From the NCBI GenBank assembly GCA_001643675.2, contig LSRY02000019.1, positions 186,001 through 250,000 on the forward strand: a stretch of DNA of 64,000 bases, in the 5' to 3' direction. The first letter of the stretch is position 1. Every line of letters starts with the position of its first letter. A model generated the notes under the pieces. The model had not been told where the DNA came from. It searched no databases and was given only the letters and a program-made list of their open reading frames with translations. The stretch comes from Monocercomonoides exilis. Taxonomy: Eukaryota > Preaxostyla > Oxymonadida > Polymastigidae. Made by a program: the position numbers and the translations under genes. Of this stretch, positions 1 through 10,645 are shown piece by piece.

Positions 1-288
1 AAAGAAAAATTAGTTATCTTCACTGCTTTTTTTCATTGGCGATGATTTCATCGGTTGAAAAATTTCGTTGTTTCGAATGTTCGTTGCACATGTTCTCTAT
101 AAGTGAGGCACTTCTAATTCTTTTTATTCTTTCTCTGGAAAAAGCATTCGATTCTGACTTTTTTTCTTATAGCTTTTCTATCTCAAATTGATTCAAAAAA
201 ATATATAGCTTCTCAAATAATCTATCATCTTCACACAAATCATATGCCTGAATATTTTGATTTCTCAGCCAAACTGCAATTTCGACAT

Positions 289-1333
289 CTAACTTTGCAT
301 CATCCAAATTATTTCTGTTCCTATTTGCACATTGCTTCCACTGCCTTTTAATTCTTCCGAAAAACCATCAACAGGAATCCGTTTCTTTGCCAATCTTTCA
401 TTAAATGCAATTTCTTCTATCGTTTCAACATTTTTGATTGGTGTTATGACTTCAATTCTGTCAATAGCACCTTGATATCCTCTGTCTCCCATGACTTTCT
501 AATGTTTAATTCCTTCATCCAACCCATATTTTTCTCTTTCGTATTCTGATATGGGGGAAAATACGGACTTTCAAGCTTTTTTTGCACAAAGCAAGAAAAA
601 ATTGCTTCACTCATAACTTTATTTTTGTTTCTCAGATTTCAAAACAAATTTTATTTTCAAATCCGTAAACAGGCATCGTTGAAATTAAATCATCAAGTTT
701 TCCAATATTTCACGAATGTCAAAAAATGGACACATTTTTATTGTGTTTTTTGATCTTAAAAAGTCAATGAAAAGTGCATTATTTTTTTCTGAAAATGCTT
801 GAAGCAAAATATTTTTCCCCATATATGTAAATATTCTAACAACGGCTGCAAGTCTCGTTTGAACAATGAGAAATCATGGATGCGACACTCTACAACTTTC
901 GAAGCAAACAATGCTTCAAAAGGATAGCAAGCAGCAACTGCAACCTGGATTTTTAATCCATAAACTTTCTTATGCCCATCGCAGAGCAACTTCTGATTTT
1001 CAATACTGCTAGCTTGGTTGTCTGTTCTTATTGACGTTGCATCTACAAGTAGTGCAAATGTACCAAAAGATTCGTCTGTATCAGAATATTTACGTCTTCT
1101 TTTCTCCATGTTCATTTTTAACAAAACTTTTTACAGGAGTGGATGCATATGAATTATTGCATCAGAAATTATGTGGCTGCTTCTGTAAAACAAAAGCCCA
1201 ATTCTTGTTTGTGTTGTTCCAGAAGACAGCCATTCGATGAAATAAAGTATTTTGTCAGTAAGCGATAAGGAACCTTTTGGTCCTTTTTTCGGAGTCTGGC
1301 TTGTTTCGTTTTCTTGTTCGCAAATGATGCTGA
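289..1333 (-). pseudogene. Decayed DDE transposase, IS5/PIF-Harbinger-like
   Basis: Two separated blocks on the minus strand look like one transposase. The block at about 756-1124 carries LLVDATSI followed by DGHKKVYGLKIQVAV, which resembles the first catalytic Asp and the following strand of DDE_Tnp_4-type enzymes. The block at 289-492 begins GDRGYQG and continues to FNERLAKKRIPVDGF, the pattern of the second Asp and the C-terminal 'N..L...RI.VE' segment, although the expected Glu reads Asp here. Stops and frameshifts separate the blocks (about 493-755), and a third fragment at 1169-1333 is in yet another frame, so no intact protein is possible. The family call rests on motif resemblance only; another IS5-superfamily branch is equally possible. 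No terminal repeats were found for this copy. Confidence 0.55.
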
Positions 1334-1358
1334 ATATTTGTTTTTCAGTTTATTTATA

Positions 1359-1808
1359 CAGTCTAAACCGGATATAATCACATCGGTTTTTGCACAACTT
1401 TTTGTGACTATATCCGATTGTGATTATACACGATGCTGTTTAACACAGGAAAAATTAAAAATAAATTTTTAAAATAATTAAAATTGGGTAGATTTTTTTA
1501 TTTTTGGAAATTCTTCACAAAAACACATTTTTCAATTAAAATAACAATTTTTTATGTTTGATTATGTTATTTTGACTTATTTAAACAAAATTTTGAAAAA
1601 GCGAAAAATCGGATTTTTTGATCAAAAAATCGATTTTTCATTGAAAAAATCACCCATAATAATAAAAACTGTGATTATATATTTGCAGCCCTGTGATTAT
1701 ATACGATGGAAAATGAATGAAAAACAAGCAAAAAATGTCGGTGCATGGAAAAATGTGACTATAGGCGAATGTGATTATATTCGACGTGATTATATCCGGT
1801 TTAGACTG
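1359..1808. mobile_element. 450-bp MITE with perfect 23-bp inverted ends and TA target duplication
   Basis: Positions 1359-1381 (starting CAGTCTAAACCG) and 1786-1808 are perfect reverse complements over 23 bp. TA dinucleotides at 1357-1358 and 1809-1810 flank them, as expected of Tc1/mariner/pogo-type insertion. CAG-starting ends are common in pogo/Tigger elements. Inside are several copies of a roughly 16-bp unit, GTGAYTATANNCGANG, at 1404, 1420, 1693, 1755, 1771 and 1786, with an inverted copy in the left end. These may be subterminal transposase-binding sites. The interior is A+T rich and holds no credible transposase gene, so the element is non-autonomous. It abuts fragments of the decayed DDE transposase on its left side. 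Confidence 0.85.
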
Positions 1809-1810
1809 TA

Positions 1811-2260
1811 TCTATCAAATGATTTTTGTTTGCTTAAGTGATCAAATAGCTGTCCCTCTGGCTCAGGATCTGATAATTCTCTAATTTCAGTGTTCACAAT
1901 TTTCTTTTCAACGCTATCTTTATGTTAATCAGCTTTTCGAAAAGCCAAATCAAACGTGTCGTTTGTTTCTTTTCTGTAAACATCAGATCATTCAAAAAAA
2001 AAATTTTTTTTTTATTTGCATTATTCAAACAAGAACCTTTCCATTTTATTTTTTGCTATTGAAAAAGATTGAATTGAGGGATGTTCCTGAACTTCAATTG
2101 GACCAAATACATATGAACGCTGAGAAGCAGATATGGAAGCTGAAGGCTGGTATGAGAGTGCTTGAGAAGAGAAGTTTATATCAAACTGAGATGGAGATTG
2201 AATATTGCTTTGAACGGAGTTCATTCGTGAACTGTGTTCAGAGCAATATCATTTAATAAT
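1811..2260. other. Decayed coding-like sequence right of the MITE
   Basis: On the minus strand, roughly 1811-1930 reads through an acidic peptide-like segment without stops (DPEPEGQLFDHLSKQ), and 2021-2224 is open for 67 codons. Neither has a recognisable domain, and precise removal of the MITE does not put the sequences on its two sides into one frame. They may be the N-terminal remains of the neighbouring transposase or of an unrelated dead gene. Confidence 0.25.
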
Positions 2261-2569
2261 AAACAAAAAATAAATAATTTGTAAATTACCATAAAGACAA
2301 CGAACAAAGAATACTACAGACTAAATATTTGGATCAATTCGAGGAAGCATACTCATTTCCAGTTATTAAACTAATATCAAAACAAACTGATAAAAGAAAA
2401 GCCTTTTTAACGTATGGTGATGTCTTCTATTTATACATATTGGCCTAATGCGAAAAAATGGGTCTTTTTCGAAAAACATATGACTTTTTGGTTACAACTC
2501 GTTCTTATTCGAAATAGCACTAGTTACACTCAAATGGTTTTTCTTTTCGTAAAATATCTATTGATCACT

Positions 2570-2570
<1 letters not shown>

Positions 2571-2614
<44 letters not shown>
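2571..2614. repeat. Homopolymer A tract (44 bp)
   Basis: An uninterrupted run of 44 A residues. It could be the tail of an old retro-inserted transcript on the plus strand, but no coding remnant is visible just upstream and no target duplication was found, so it is recorded as a simple repeat. Tract lengths of this kind are prone to sequencing error. Confidence 0.9.
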
Positions 2615-2616
<2 letters not shown>

Positions 2617-3537
2617 AAAAATTCCTTAATTCCTAGTTTTTCATGATCCATAAATGAAATTTTCACTTCATAATGACTCAGTAATATTATATATATATTT
2701 AGCTTTATTGTGAATTTTGTGTTTATCAATTCTTATTTGAATTCCCAAATAATTTCAATATACCATTTTCCTTGCTCCATTTCGTTTATGTCAGATTTGT
2801 CGTTATTTTTGAATCCATAAACGTTTATTAAACACAAATTTCTAATCATCAAATGAAACATTTTTACAATAAGTATTTTTTATGAAGTGACTTTGGTAAA
2901 ATGTTTATCAAAGGCTTTTGAATAACATCAGTGAGTTATAAAAATGAAGTTAAAAATACAAAATTAATAAATAAGTATGAAAAGATTAATTAATTGATAG
3001 GCAAATATATTTGAGGAAGTTATTTAAATATATAAAAAAAATTATTTTTGATAGAAACTTGTTTTGAAAATGAAAATCACAGTTGAATGGAAAATAAAAA
3101 TGAATTCATGAAAAAAGTCACTCAAAAATTAATTACAAGAAACTTGTCTTTGAAATTTATTGAAAATGTATTTTAAAATAAATCTTAGAATCACATTTTC
3201 TTTGAAATCAAACATTCATCATAATTGAAAAAAGCACATGCGAATTTTTGCCAAACAGATTCTGGATCGAATCTTAAACGCAGTAGACGCTTTCTTAATC
3301 GTTAGAACAGTCTTCAAAAAGAAAACAAGCTCACAAAATTACTTGAATTAGAAGAACAAGATGCAACTTCGCTGATTTCGAATGCATTTTGATTCTAATC
3401 ATGATCAGTTATTTGGGAAGCACAAACATAGTGTTCCTTTCAACCAATTTCTTTCCAGATTGGTTGTTCCCATCATAATTTCATCTATTTTTGAAAGCGA
3501 ATTAAAAATCTTTCAAGTTGGGTTATCCTTTCAAACC
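2615..3537. other. A+T-rich spacer, no gene seen
   Basis: About 0.9 kb of A+T-rich sequence downstream of the beta-helix gene's stop codon. All frames are broken by stops apart from short chance ORFs. It presumably holds the 3' end of the surface-protein transcript. Confidence 0.6.
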
Positions 3538-6500
3538 TCACAATTTTACAAAAGCATTATCATTTGAACTTCTCTTTTTTGCAAATGCTTGTCCAATTAC
3601 AACAAATATTACAATGAAACAAGCAGCAGCAACAAATACAATCCACCATGGAAACATATTTGATGTGGATTTTGCTTGACTAATTCTTTCATTGCTGTTC
3701 GAAATTACATCTTGCAACATAACAGGATCTGTCTTCACCACTTGGGTTATTCTTCGCCGGGAATCATAAATTTCGTCCTCCTTCAATTTCAATACTGCTT
3801 GCACAAAAATTTGAGCTTTTAATGAATTGAAAGTGAATTTAAGTTGAGATTTTGATGCTTCCACAATAAATTCCTCTTGGCTCACAAAGGTACAAGTTAT
3901 AAACGGTAAAGATATTATTTCTTTCTCTGAAGAAGAATTTGAACCGTATAAAATAAAAACCTCATAAGATACGAGACATGGAAGAAGATTATTTCCAATA
4001 AAATGAATCATCATTTTGTCTCCCTTTTCGCTTCTTGTAATCTCAGAAATATGAGGTCTGCAAAATAGATAGGCTTTTTGTGGAAATTCTCGTAATACTG
4101 TCTCTGCTGTTTCAATATCTTCTATTGGATTCCAATTAATCAGCCCACTAACTGTACACTCTCTGTTTTGCATCCAGAGTTCCGGATACTCTCCTTCACG
4201 AAGATTATCGGGATTTCGATTTCCGGATTCATCTGAAAACGAAACAATTGACAGAGAGCTATTTTCACATAAAATGTTTCTTCGAACAGAATTGAACTGG
4301 GAAGAGTTTGCTGTGTTGTTCAGAAAAGTTACATTCTTCAGATTAATTTCTCCATCTCTCACAGACAAGGCACCAGTAGAAGAATTTGCAAAAGTTGTTA
4401 ATTCAATTGAAGAGCTACAATTCCTGAGATATAAAAGCGATCCTTCAAATTGGCAACAAATTTGTCGTTCATTTTGATTTTCTCCGTTGCGAACAATGCT
4501 CCGCAAATAGCCGATTCCAGACATTGTGCAATTAGTCATTTTCACAGTGCTGTTTGAGACGTTGATTAGAATGCCATGAGCAGCAAAATTATTATTGACA
4601 CAAAGCATTGAATCTGAAATTGATACATTTACGAATTCCAGCCTCAAAAGCGAATCATGTCCAATTTTTGTAATATTTCTTAAAAAGAAACTTGAAATTG
4701 AAATATTTGGTTTGATTGAAGGTATTGAAGATGTTCTATTGATTATCAAAGACGAATTTAACGTTACATTCTCAAAGAAAACATTGTCAGCTTGAAATGC
4801 ATTGAATTCCCTGCCAAAAGCAAAAACCGAGATAAATTGAAAATTTGAATCAAAGTAATTGAATGTGCTGACTTTAAATGTGCCACCTTGAATATAAAAA
4901 ATGCAATTATTGCTTGCTGAAGATAATTGCTCAATGCCAGATTTATAATCAGAACTCAAAATAGCATTAGAATTTGCGGTTGCAAATTCACATGCTCCAC
5001 TAAAAATAGTTTTATGAAATGTGACATTCTCAACCATGGTTTCACCTGCTTTCACTGTTGCAAAAGTGAAGCTGACAGCTTGAGATAATGATGAGACTGT
5101 AATATTCGCCAACAAAAATTTGTGATACGATTCAAAAACAGCATTGTATCCCTTAATTCTTGAAGGAAGAATAAATTGAATGCCACAAAATTCAGTATCA
5201 ACGTCTAATTTAATTAAGCTTCCATTTGCAGATTCATTCAAAGCAACAATGTTTATTACTGCCTGATTTCCATTAAACCCTTCAATTCGAACACGATTCC
5301 TTTCGAATAATGCATTGTCTGTCAGGCTAGATTGATTACAGACGCTGATAACAGGAGTATCGCCTCGCTTCATAAGAGCATATTCAATTGTTTCGCATGC
5401 AAACTTCAACAAACCGCAATGAGGATAATCTGTTCCTTTCCCTCTGCTTCCATCAACAAAGACTGCGGATTCAGTTTCACACAAATACACAAACAACGGG
5501 AATATGTTATCTTCAGTTCCATTTTCAGTTCCGCACAATTTCCTCGGATCCAAAGGAATGGTTGAAGCGTCAAAGAATTCAAATGAATTTCTACTAATCT
5601 TCGTTTCAAGCAATATTCCAATACCGCATTTAACAAAAACATCTTTTCCAAACATCGCTTCATTTTGATTATCCTCTGAAAATCTCACTTGCGATCCAAT
5701 CATCAATTTGCACGTTTCGCCTTCTAAATATACCATCATCCCTCCTCCTCTTCCTCCCAACATTGCTCTACCATCCGAAACACATCCTTCAAATCTTGAG
5801 GTTCCGTTAATAATCGCTATTCCACTCTCTTGCACATCAACATACACTCCGCCTCCATTTCCTTCTTTGCACGAACACCATTCCATTGTTGTATTCCACA
5901 TAACAAATGTCTCTCCTCCCTTCACGCTTTTTGCCATTGCAATACCATCTCCTGTTGTCCGGTTCACATTTCGAATTGTAACATTTCCCAGCAAACTTTC
6001 TCCTGCTGTTGATCCTGCTGATGATGGTTCGGCAAATAATGGTTGATTCATTTTTAGATTTTTTATTTCAACATTACACATCCTCAACTGAGACAGTGCT
6101 ATCACAAATATCGATGACGAGATTGTACTACCTCCTGATGTTGAAGAATTGATCACCACATCATCCAGCGAAAGTGTTCCGCTTCCCACAGACACCATAA
6201 ACACATTCGGTGAAAAATCTTTTTCAGAGTTGTGATCAATCCCCAAATGCTTTACCTCTAACTTCCCACTCGTCAGACTGAAAAGCGTTGTTGAAGATGA
6301 AGAAAGCTCTCGCGTCCCAATTACGCTCGTCTCCTTCCCTCTTCCTGTTATTATTATCCGCTTTTCTCCAACATTGATTGTTGCCCCTTCACTTGCATGC
6401 TTCCCACCAAGCACAGTGATTGTCGAGCTCAGTTGTGACATGCTCGACACTACAGCATGCCCCGCTGTCTTGCAAGGTGTTGACTCGGTCTTCCCACACA

Positions 6501-8175
6501 GACTGCTCGAGTCACTTCCACTCACCCCAACATACCGATCCTTCATCACTTCCTTCAACCATTCCTTCTTTTCTGTGTGCTGATACACCCAATTGCTTCC
6601 ATTTAAAAATTGGAAATGAATTCTCCTTTCATCGCTATTGGTTGTGTATGATTCATAGAATGGATTGTTTGAAGAAATGAGATTATTATTATCAATAAAA
6701 AGCACATCGTGGCCATATGGAATGGAATTTGTGCATATACAATCGTGGAAGAAGAAGAAATAGAAATAAATGTTGTTTCTTGGAGCTGTTGATTGACTTG
6801 GATAAAAATACAATCCTCCGCCAGTTGATGTTGCGTTGCACGAAATAAACTGGAGGCTCCTCATTTTGAATGCAGCCGGAACATTAACACAATTCATCCC
6901 TCCGCCACCAGTGCTCGAGAGTGTACATGAAGTGAAAGAGCATTCAAAAATACACGCGCTCTCCCCGTTGCCACTTTCTGTTTCAATACATCCAGATTCC
7001 GAAACCTGAAAATTGTTAAGATAAAGGCCTCCTCCTGAGCTAAATGCTCTACATTTCCAGAATTCGCAACCACCAATTCTGACACACGACGAAATTGATT
7101 CAGCAAGCATTCCTCCTCCAGCAAAATTTTGAGAAGAGGATGCATTGAACGAGTTGTTCTCAATCCTGATGGAATTTATTGAAATACACAATATTCCTCC
7201 ACCACAATAATGTGCATAGCAGTTGTTGAAGGAACAATGAGTTACTGAAAGCTTTCCAGAAAAAAGATTAGACATGCAAATTGCCCCGCCGCTTGATATT
7301 CCATCTGAATGATCATAATTTGTCCCAGTTGTTTTCGACCCGTTCCATTCGCACCAAATAAACGAATTGGTCCCATTTTCTGTTGCGCTATATCTCCCCA
7401 GTTTTAATGGTACCTCTGCATTTCCAGTAAAATCAACGTTTTTTGTACGACAACACCCAATGAATGAAGTGTTTGAGGCTATCAAAGAGGCATAGGGGTT
7501 GTTGAGTGAAGGAACAATCCCGCCATCATACACATCGCAAATCGATGAGAACGAGCAGCTGCTCATAAAACATGTTGTTTGAGCTGACGTAGTGGTTGCA
7601 GATGAGCATGCCTCATTTGCTGTTGAGATGTTGAAAAATGTCAAATGGGAGAGGGATATAAGGGGAATAGAAGGGGACGACAGGAATGGAGCTGATGAGA
7701 CACAAAAAGAAGAGAAGTGTGATTCACTCACCGAAATGCTCCCTTCAATGCCTTCTCCATCTCCATCTCCTTCTCTTCCTCTTCCATTTTCTCCTCCTTT
7801 TTCTTCACCTCCACCCTTCTCCCCTCCATATCCCTTCCCTCCAAATAGCCTTCCTGAGTATATCTCTCCCCCTCTTCCCCACCCTTTCAATGTGATGTTT
7901 GTCAACACCCCAATGCTCCCACTCAAATCAAATGCCCCTGCCCCATCATCCTTCCCCATCCCTATAACACATCCCCTCACCACAATCATACTTCCCCTCA
8001 AGCCACGCACCACACTCCCACGCTCATGCCTCGTCAGTGTTATCCCCTTCAACTCAACCGAAGAATTACATGCACAAACACACCCACCAACCACACTTCT
8101 TTTTAACCCTCCATCCAAGCACACACTTATTCCCAAAATACTCATAATTATCGCCATACGCATTATTTTAATCAT
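3538..8175 (-). CDS. Large beta-helix surface protein, type I membrane topology
   Basis: An intron-free gene of 1545 codons. The N-terminus (MIKIMRMAIIMSILGISV) looks like a signal peptide. The body is made of short beta-rungs with recurring GGG-hydrophobic and F..N/C motifs (for example CSFNNCYAHYCGGGI), as in right-handed parallel beta-helix and chlamydial Pmp-like repeats, with many N-glycosylation sequons. At least two blocks restart with a G-x-D-x(4)-CG-x(5)-PC-x-T-like pattern (around residues 550 and 890), suggesting a three-part ectodomain. A single hydrophobic segment near residues 1509-1530 (WWIVFVAAACFIVIFVVIG) is followed by a short basic tail. The likely role is a surface or secretory-pathway adhesin-like protein; no catalytic motif is visible. 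Large families of such proteins are known in oxymonads. The missing cytoplasmic kinase-like domain is notable because an orphan pseudokinase lies at 41.8-42.8 kb. Confidence 0.85.
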   Translation of the reverse strand: MIKIMRMAIIMSILGISVCLDGGLKRSVVGGCVCACNSSVELKGITLTRHERGSVVRGLRGSMIVVRGCVIGMGKDDGAGAFDLSGSIGVLTNITLKGWGRGGEIYSGRLFGGKGYGGEKGGGEEKGGENGRGREGDGDGEGIEGSISVSESHFSSFCVSSAPFLSSPSIPLISLSHLTFFNISTANEACSSATTTSAQTTCFMSSCSFSSICDVYDGGIVPSLNNPYASLIASNTSFIGCCRTKNVDFTGNAEVPLKLGRYSATENGTNSFIWCEWNGSKTTGTNYDHSDGISSGGAICMSNLFSGKLSVTHCSFNNCYAHYCGGGILCISINSIRIENNSFNASSSQNFAGGGMLAESISSCVRIGGCEFWKCRAFSSGGGLYLNNFQVSESGCIETESGNGESACIFECSFTSCTLSSTGGGGMNCVNVPAAFKMRSLQFISCNATSTGGGLYFYPSQSTAPRNNIYFYFFFFHDCICTNSIPYGHDVLFIDNNNLISSNNPFYESYTTNSDERRIHFQFLNGSNWVYQHTEKKEWLKEVMKDRYVGVSGSDSSSLCGKTESTPCKTAGHAVVSSMSQLSSTITVLGGKHASEGATINVGEKRIIITGRGKETSVIGTRELSSSSTTLFSLTSGKLEVKHLGIDHNSEKDFSPNVFMVSVGSGTLSLDDVVINSSTSGGSTISSSIFVIALSQLRMCNVEIKNLKMNQPLFAEPSSAGSTAGESLLGNVTIRNVNRTTGDGIAMAKSVKGGETFVMWNTTMEWCSCKEGNGGGVYVDVQESGIAIINGTSRFEGCVSDGRAMLGGRGGGMMVYLEGETCKLMIGSQVRFSEDNQNEAMFGKDVFVKCGIGILLETKISRNSFEFFDASTIPLDPRKLCGTENGTEDNIFPLFVYLCETESAVFVDGSRGKGTDYPHCGLLKFACETIEYALMKRGDTPVISVCNQSSLTDNALFERNRVRIEGFNGNQAVINIVALNESANGSLIKLDVDTEFCGIQFILPSRIKGYNAVFESYHKFLLANITVSSLSQAVSFTFATVKAGETMVENVTFHKTIFSGACEFATANSNAILSSDYKSGIEQLSSASNNCIFYIQGGTFKVSTFNYFDSNFQFISVFAFGREFNAFQADNVFFENVTLNSSLIINRTSSIPSIKPNISISSFFLRNITKIGHDSLLRLEFVNVSISDSMLCVNNNFAAHGILINVSNSTVKMTNCTMSGIGYLRSIVRNGENQNERQICCQFEGSLLYLRNCSSSIELTTFANSSTGALSVRDGEINLKNVTFLNNTANSSQFNSVRRNILCENSSLSIVSFSDESGNRNPDNLREGEYPELWMQNRECTVSGLINWNPIEDIETAETVLREFPQKAYLFCRPHISEITRSEKGDKMMIHFIGNNLLPCLVSYEVFILYGSNSSSEKEIISLPFITCTFVSQEEFIVEASKSQLKFTFNSLKAQIFVQAVLKLKEDEIYDSRRRITQVVKTDPVMLQDVISNSNERISQAKSTSNMFPWWIVFVAAACFIVIFVVIGQAFAKKRSSNDNAFVKL

Positions 8176-10320
8176 TATCTTGTTATTAACAAGATAAAAT
8201 CAAATTGATTTTCTTGTTGATCTTGATGGATCATGTTCCCTTCATTATTAAAAATTTCAAAGGATAAAAAATAATGACAGTCAATTATTATATGTCATAT
8301 AGCGAGGCTTATTCGTCATTATTTTATAACTTCATTTTCATAACCACATTTTTTTTTTCGTTGATTATTCTCAAAATAAAAATCTATAAGTTTAGAAGTT
8401 CAAATAAACCATATTTTCTTTCATTTTCTTGCTTAGAAGAAAGTATTAGAAATTCAGTTGCAGCAAAGAAACATCTTTTGGAAAAACGGATGAGAAGTGA
8501 AGTATTTGCTTGCATTTCTGTTTTTGTGTTTTTTGGGTGTTGATTATTTTTGTGATTTCCGTCAGCTCAGAGGAATACAATTAACAAAAATGAATAAACT
8601 GGGGAATATGTAATTATTCCAGCTGAAGATAGATGTCAAATTGCGAATGAAGTTAACGAAGGCAAATGATGAATACATTGGGTGTTTGTTGAAATTGTTC
8701 GAATTTTTTTGAAAAAGAGCTAAAAACGAATAGATATGAAAATAGAATCTGGATGCCCGTTTTCCAGAAAAGTCGGAGATTGAATCATTTTGAGGAAGAA
8801 AGACGAACAAAAGAATGATTAGCGAATCCGTTTGCTGAGTCATTTGAAAGGAGAAGATGTTGATGGTGTGCGAAGAGAATGGAGACAACTGAATGTTTGC
8901 CCTTTTTGATTTCTATTTGGAGAACGGAATGATAATAGATGTGAATCATAGAAAAAATGATACTACTACTTCTTCTTCTTCCTTTTCCTCCTCTTCTTTT
9001 TGGTTGTCCCGAATCTCATCATCAATTTGTTAACAATTCCGGTTATTCCATTCTTGCCAGCAACGCCATGAATTCCATTATGGAGACGATCATTATTATG
9101 ACAAAGACAACGAAGCGTACTACAGCTGAACACCAGATCTCCTCTTTTGCTGAAAAATGCTGTTTTCAAGTGTCTTTTCTGGGATATGATTCGCTTTTTC
9201 TGTCTGGTGTGGAAGGCTCCTTTTGCGGAGAGGGGAGGCTTCTAGTGCCATGATCCTTATGAGATGGTTTCACAAATTATGGATTACGATGGTATTGTGC
9301 GAGTTGCTGCATTGCATCCATTTTTCGGAGATGTTTGTGAGTGATGAAAAGAAACAGGACGACTTCTTCGATAATGTGTTTGTCTTTAGATATCTTATCA
9401 AAAAATGGCGAAAGGGCCAACAATATGTATGGAAGAGCTAGATCACCGAAATCTCAGCCAAGCGAACATATTTTTCTTCCCATTTAATCAAACGAGTCAA
9501 CAAGAATTTCTATTATGTCATTCATTTTCCAATCGAAAGATCAATTTTTCTTTCATATTACATCTTCATTAACAGCCAAACAGTTTCACAACGGACACTT
9601 CTATTCAACAATACCTAAGTCCTCTTTGAATCTAGCTGCGCTGGCTTTGCCTATGTTGCAGCATCAACAACAGACAGCAAAGATACACTTGATTCACAAC
9701 ACAAACAACATCAGTTTCAGTTTGCTTTCACGTCGCTCATTTTGGATGGACGAGTGGTCATTGAAAACGTGAAAAAAAACAGAATCAGCGGCAGTGGAAA
9801 GAAGAGCAGATGAAGGAAGAGATCCTGCTGCAAATTCTATGGCTTCATCTTCCACTGAATGAAGAACCAATACAATCACGAAAGGCGCTTTACCATTCTC
9901 CATTCGTTCCGAATGCCTATTTTCCGCATCTGCCTTGCGTAGAAGTTTGCTTCATTTGTGCAGCCCAGGCTGGAACTGACAATGAAAGATGCAACGGATC
10001 ATGAAAGAAGCTCTTCTGGAAAATAGAATAACACTAATTAACGAATGAAGGCATTTGTTTTCAACGAATAGAAGATAAACTACTTCGATGAAATAAGCAG
10101 CAATCAACCATCAACAACATCAACTGGTTATTTTTCCTTGGTACCTTCTTCTATTGCTTAATTGCTTTTTCAATTCATCTCATCGTAGTTCATTTTTTCT
10201 GTCCAGGTAACTCGTTTTGGCCAAATCAGCATTCGCTGCAAAAGTGCACTTGAGTTGCATGGATGTTCAGCTGCAACGCACTTTGGGATCAGCTCTTCGA
10301 TCGACATTTCAGGTCATCAT
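8176..10320. other. Spacer with decayed coding-like fragments, no intact gene
   Basis: Open stretches of 60-108 codons occur on both strands (for example 8957-9253 plus, starting with a Leu-rich hydrophobic run, and 9223-9441 plus). They overlap in different frames, lack introns that would join them in phase, and show no domain I recognise. The base composition is closer to coding than to the A+T-rich spacers, so the stretch may contain a gene broken by frameshifts, possibly continuing the dead exon at 10321-10643. Confidence 0.35.
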
Positions 10321-10480
10321 TCACGCGCAATTGGTTCCACACTCGTTGCAGGCAAAGCAAAAGTCAATGAAACAATTGCTTGAAATGACAGATGGGACAT
10401 ATGCCTTTGATGATAAAGAAATAAGCTGTTCATTCGTATCTACTCCTTCAAATACTGAATAGCCAACAATTGTTCCAGCG

Positions 10481-10511
<31 letters not shown>

Positions 10512-10643
10512 CTTCTTCTTCTTCTTCTTCTTCTTCTTCTTCTTCTTCTTCTTCTTCTTGATGTCCGTATTTCTTTATCCAATCTCCGTCAGACAACAAT
10601 GAACTCAACATCGAAACATTTCCCTCCATCTTGATTTCCTCAA
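10321..10643 (-). pseudogene. Dead exon interrupted by a pogo-type element
   Basis: The minus strand is open here and encodes an acidic peptide: a segment with SMLSSLLSDGDWIKKYG, then about 25 Glu residues from a trinucleotide repeat, then a short Cys-containing end. If the mobile element at 10646-12653 and one TA copy are removed, the reading frame continues without a stop into 12656-12700 (VVVDEEEGDIEE), which is preceded by an AG that could be a 3' splice site. This suggests that the transposon landed in an exon. The protein family is unknown and the rest of the gene was not recovered. Confidence 0.45.
10482..10559. repeat. (CTT)n microsatellite, about 26 units
   Basis: A perfect trinucleotide repeat of about 78 bp. 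Read on the minus strand in the local open frame it encodes a poly-Glu run, so it probably expanded within coding sequence before the host gene died. Confidence 0.95.
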
Positions 10644-10645
10644 TA

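Noticed and set aside
2571-2614. Poly-A tail of a processed retropseudogene
   Set aside because: No gene-like sequence precedes the tract on the plus strand and no flanking target duplication was seen.
7592-8197. 201-codon plus-strand ORF antisense to the beta-helix signal-peptide region
   Set aside because: A Pro/Ser-rich by-product of Gly/Glu-rich coding on the minus strand; the minus frame is 1545 codons with signal peptide and membrane anchor.
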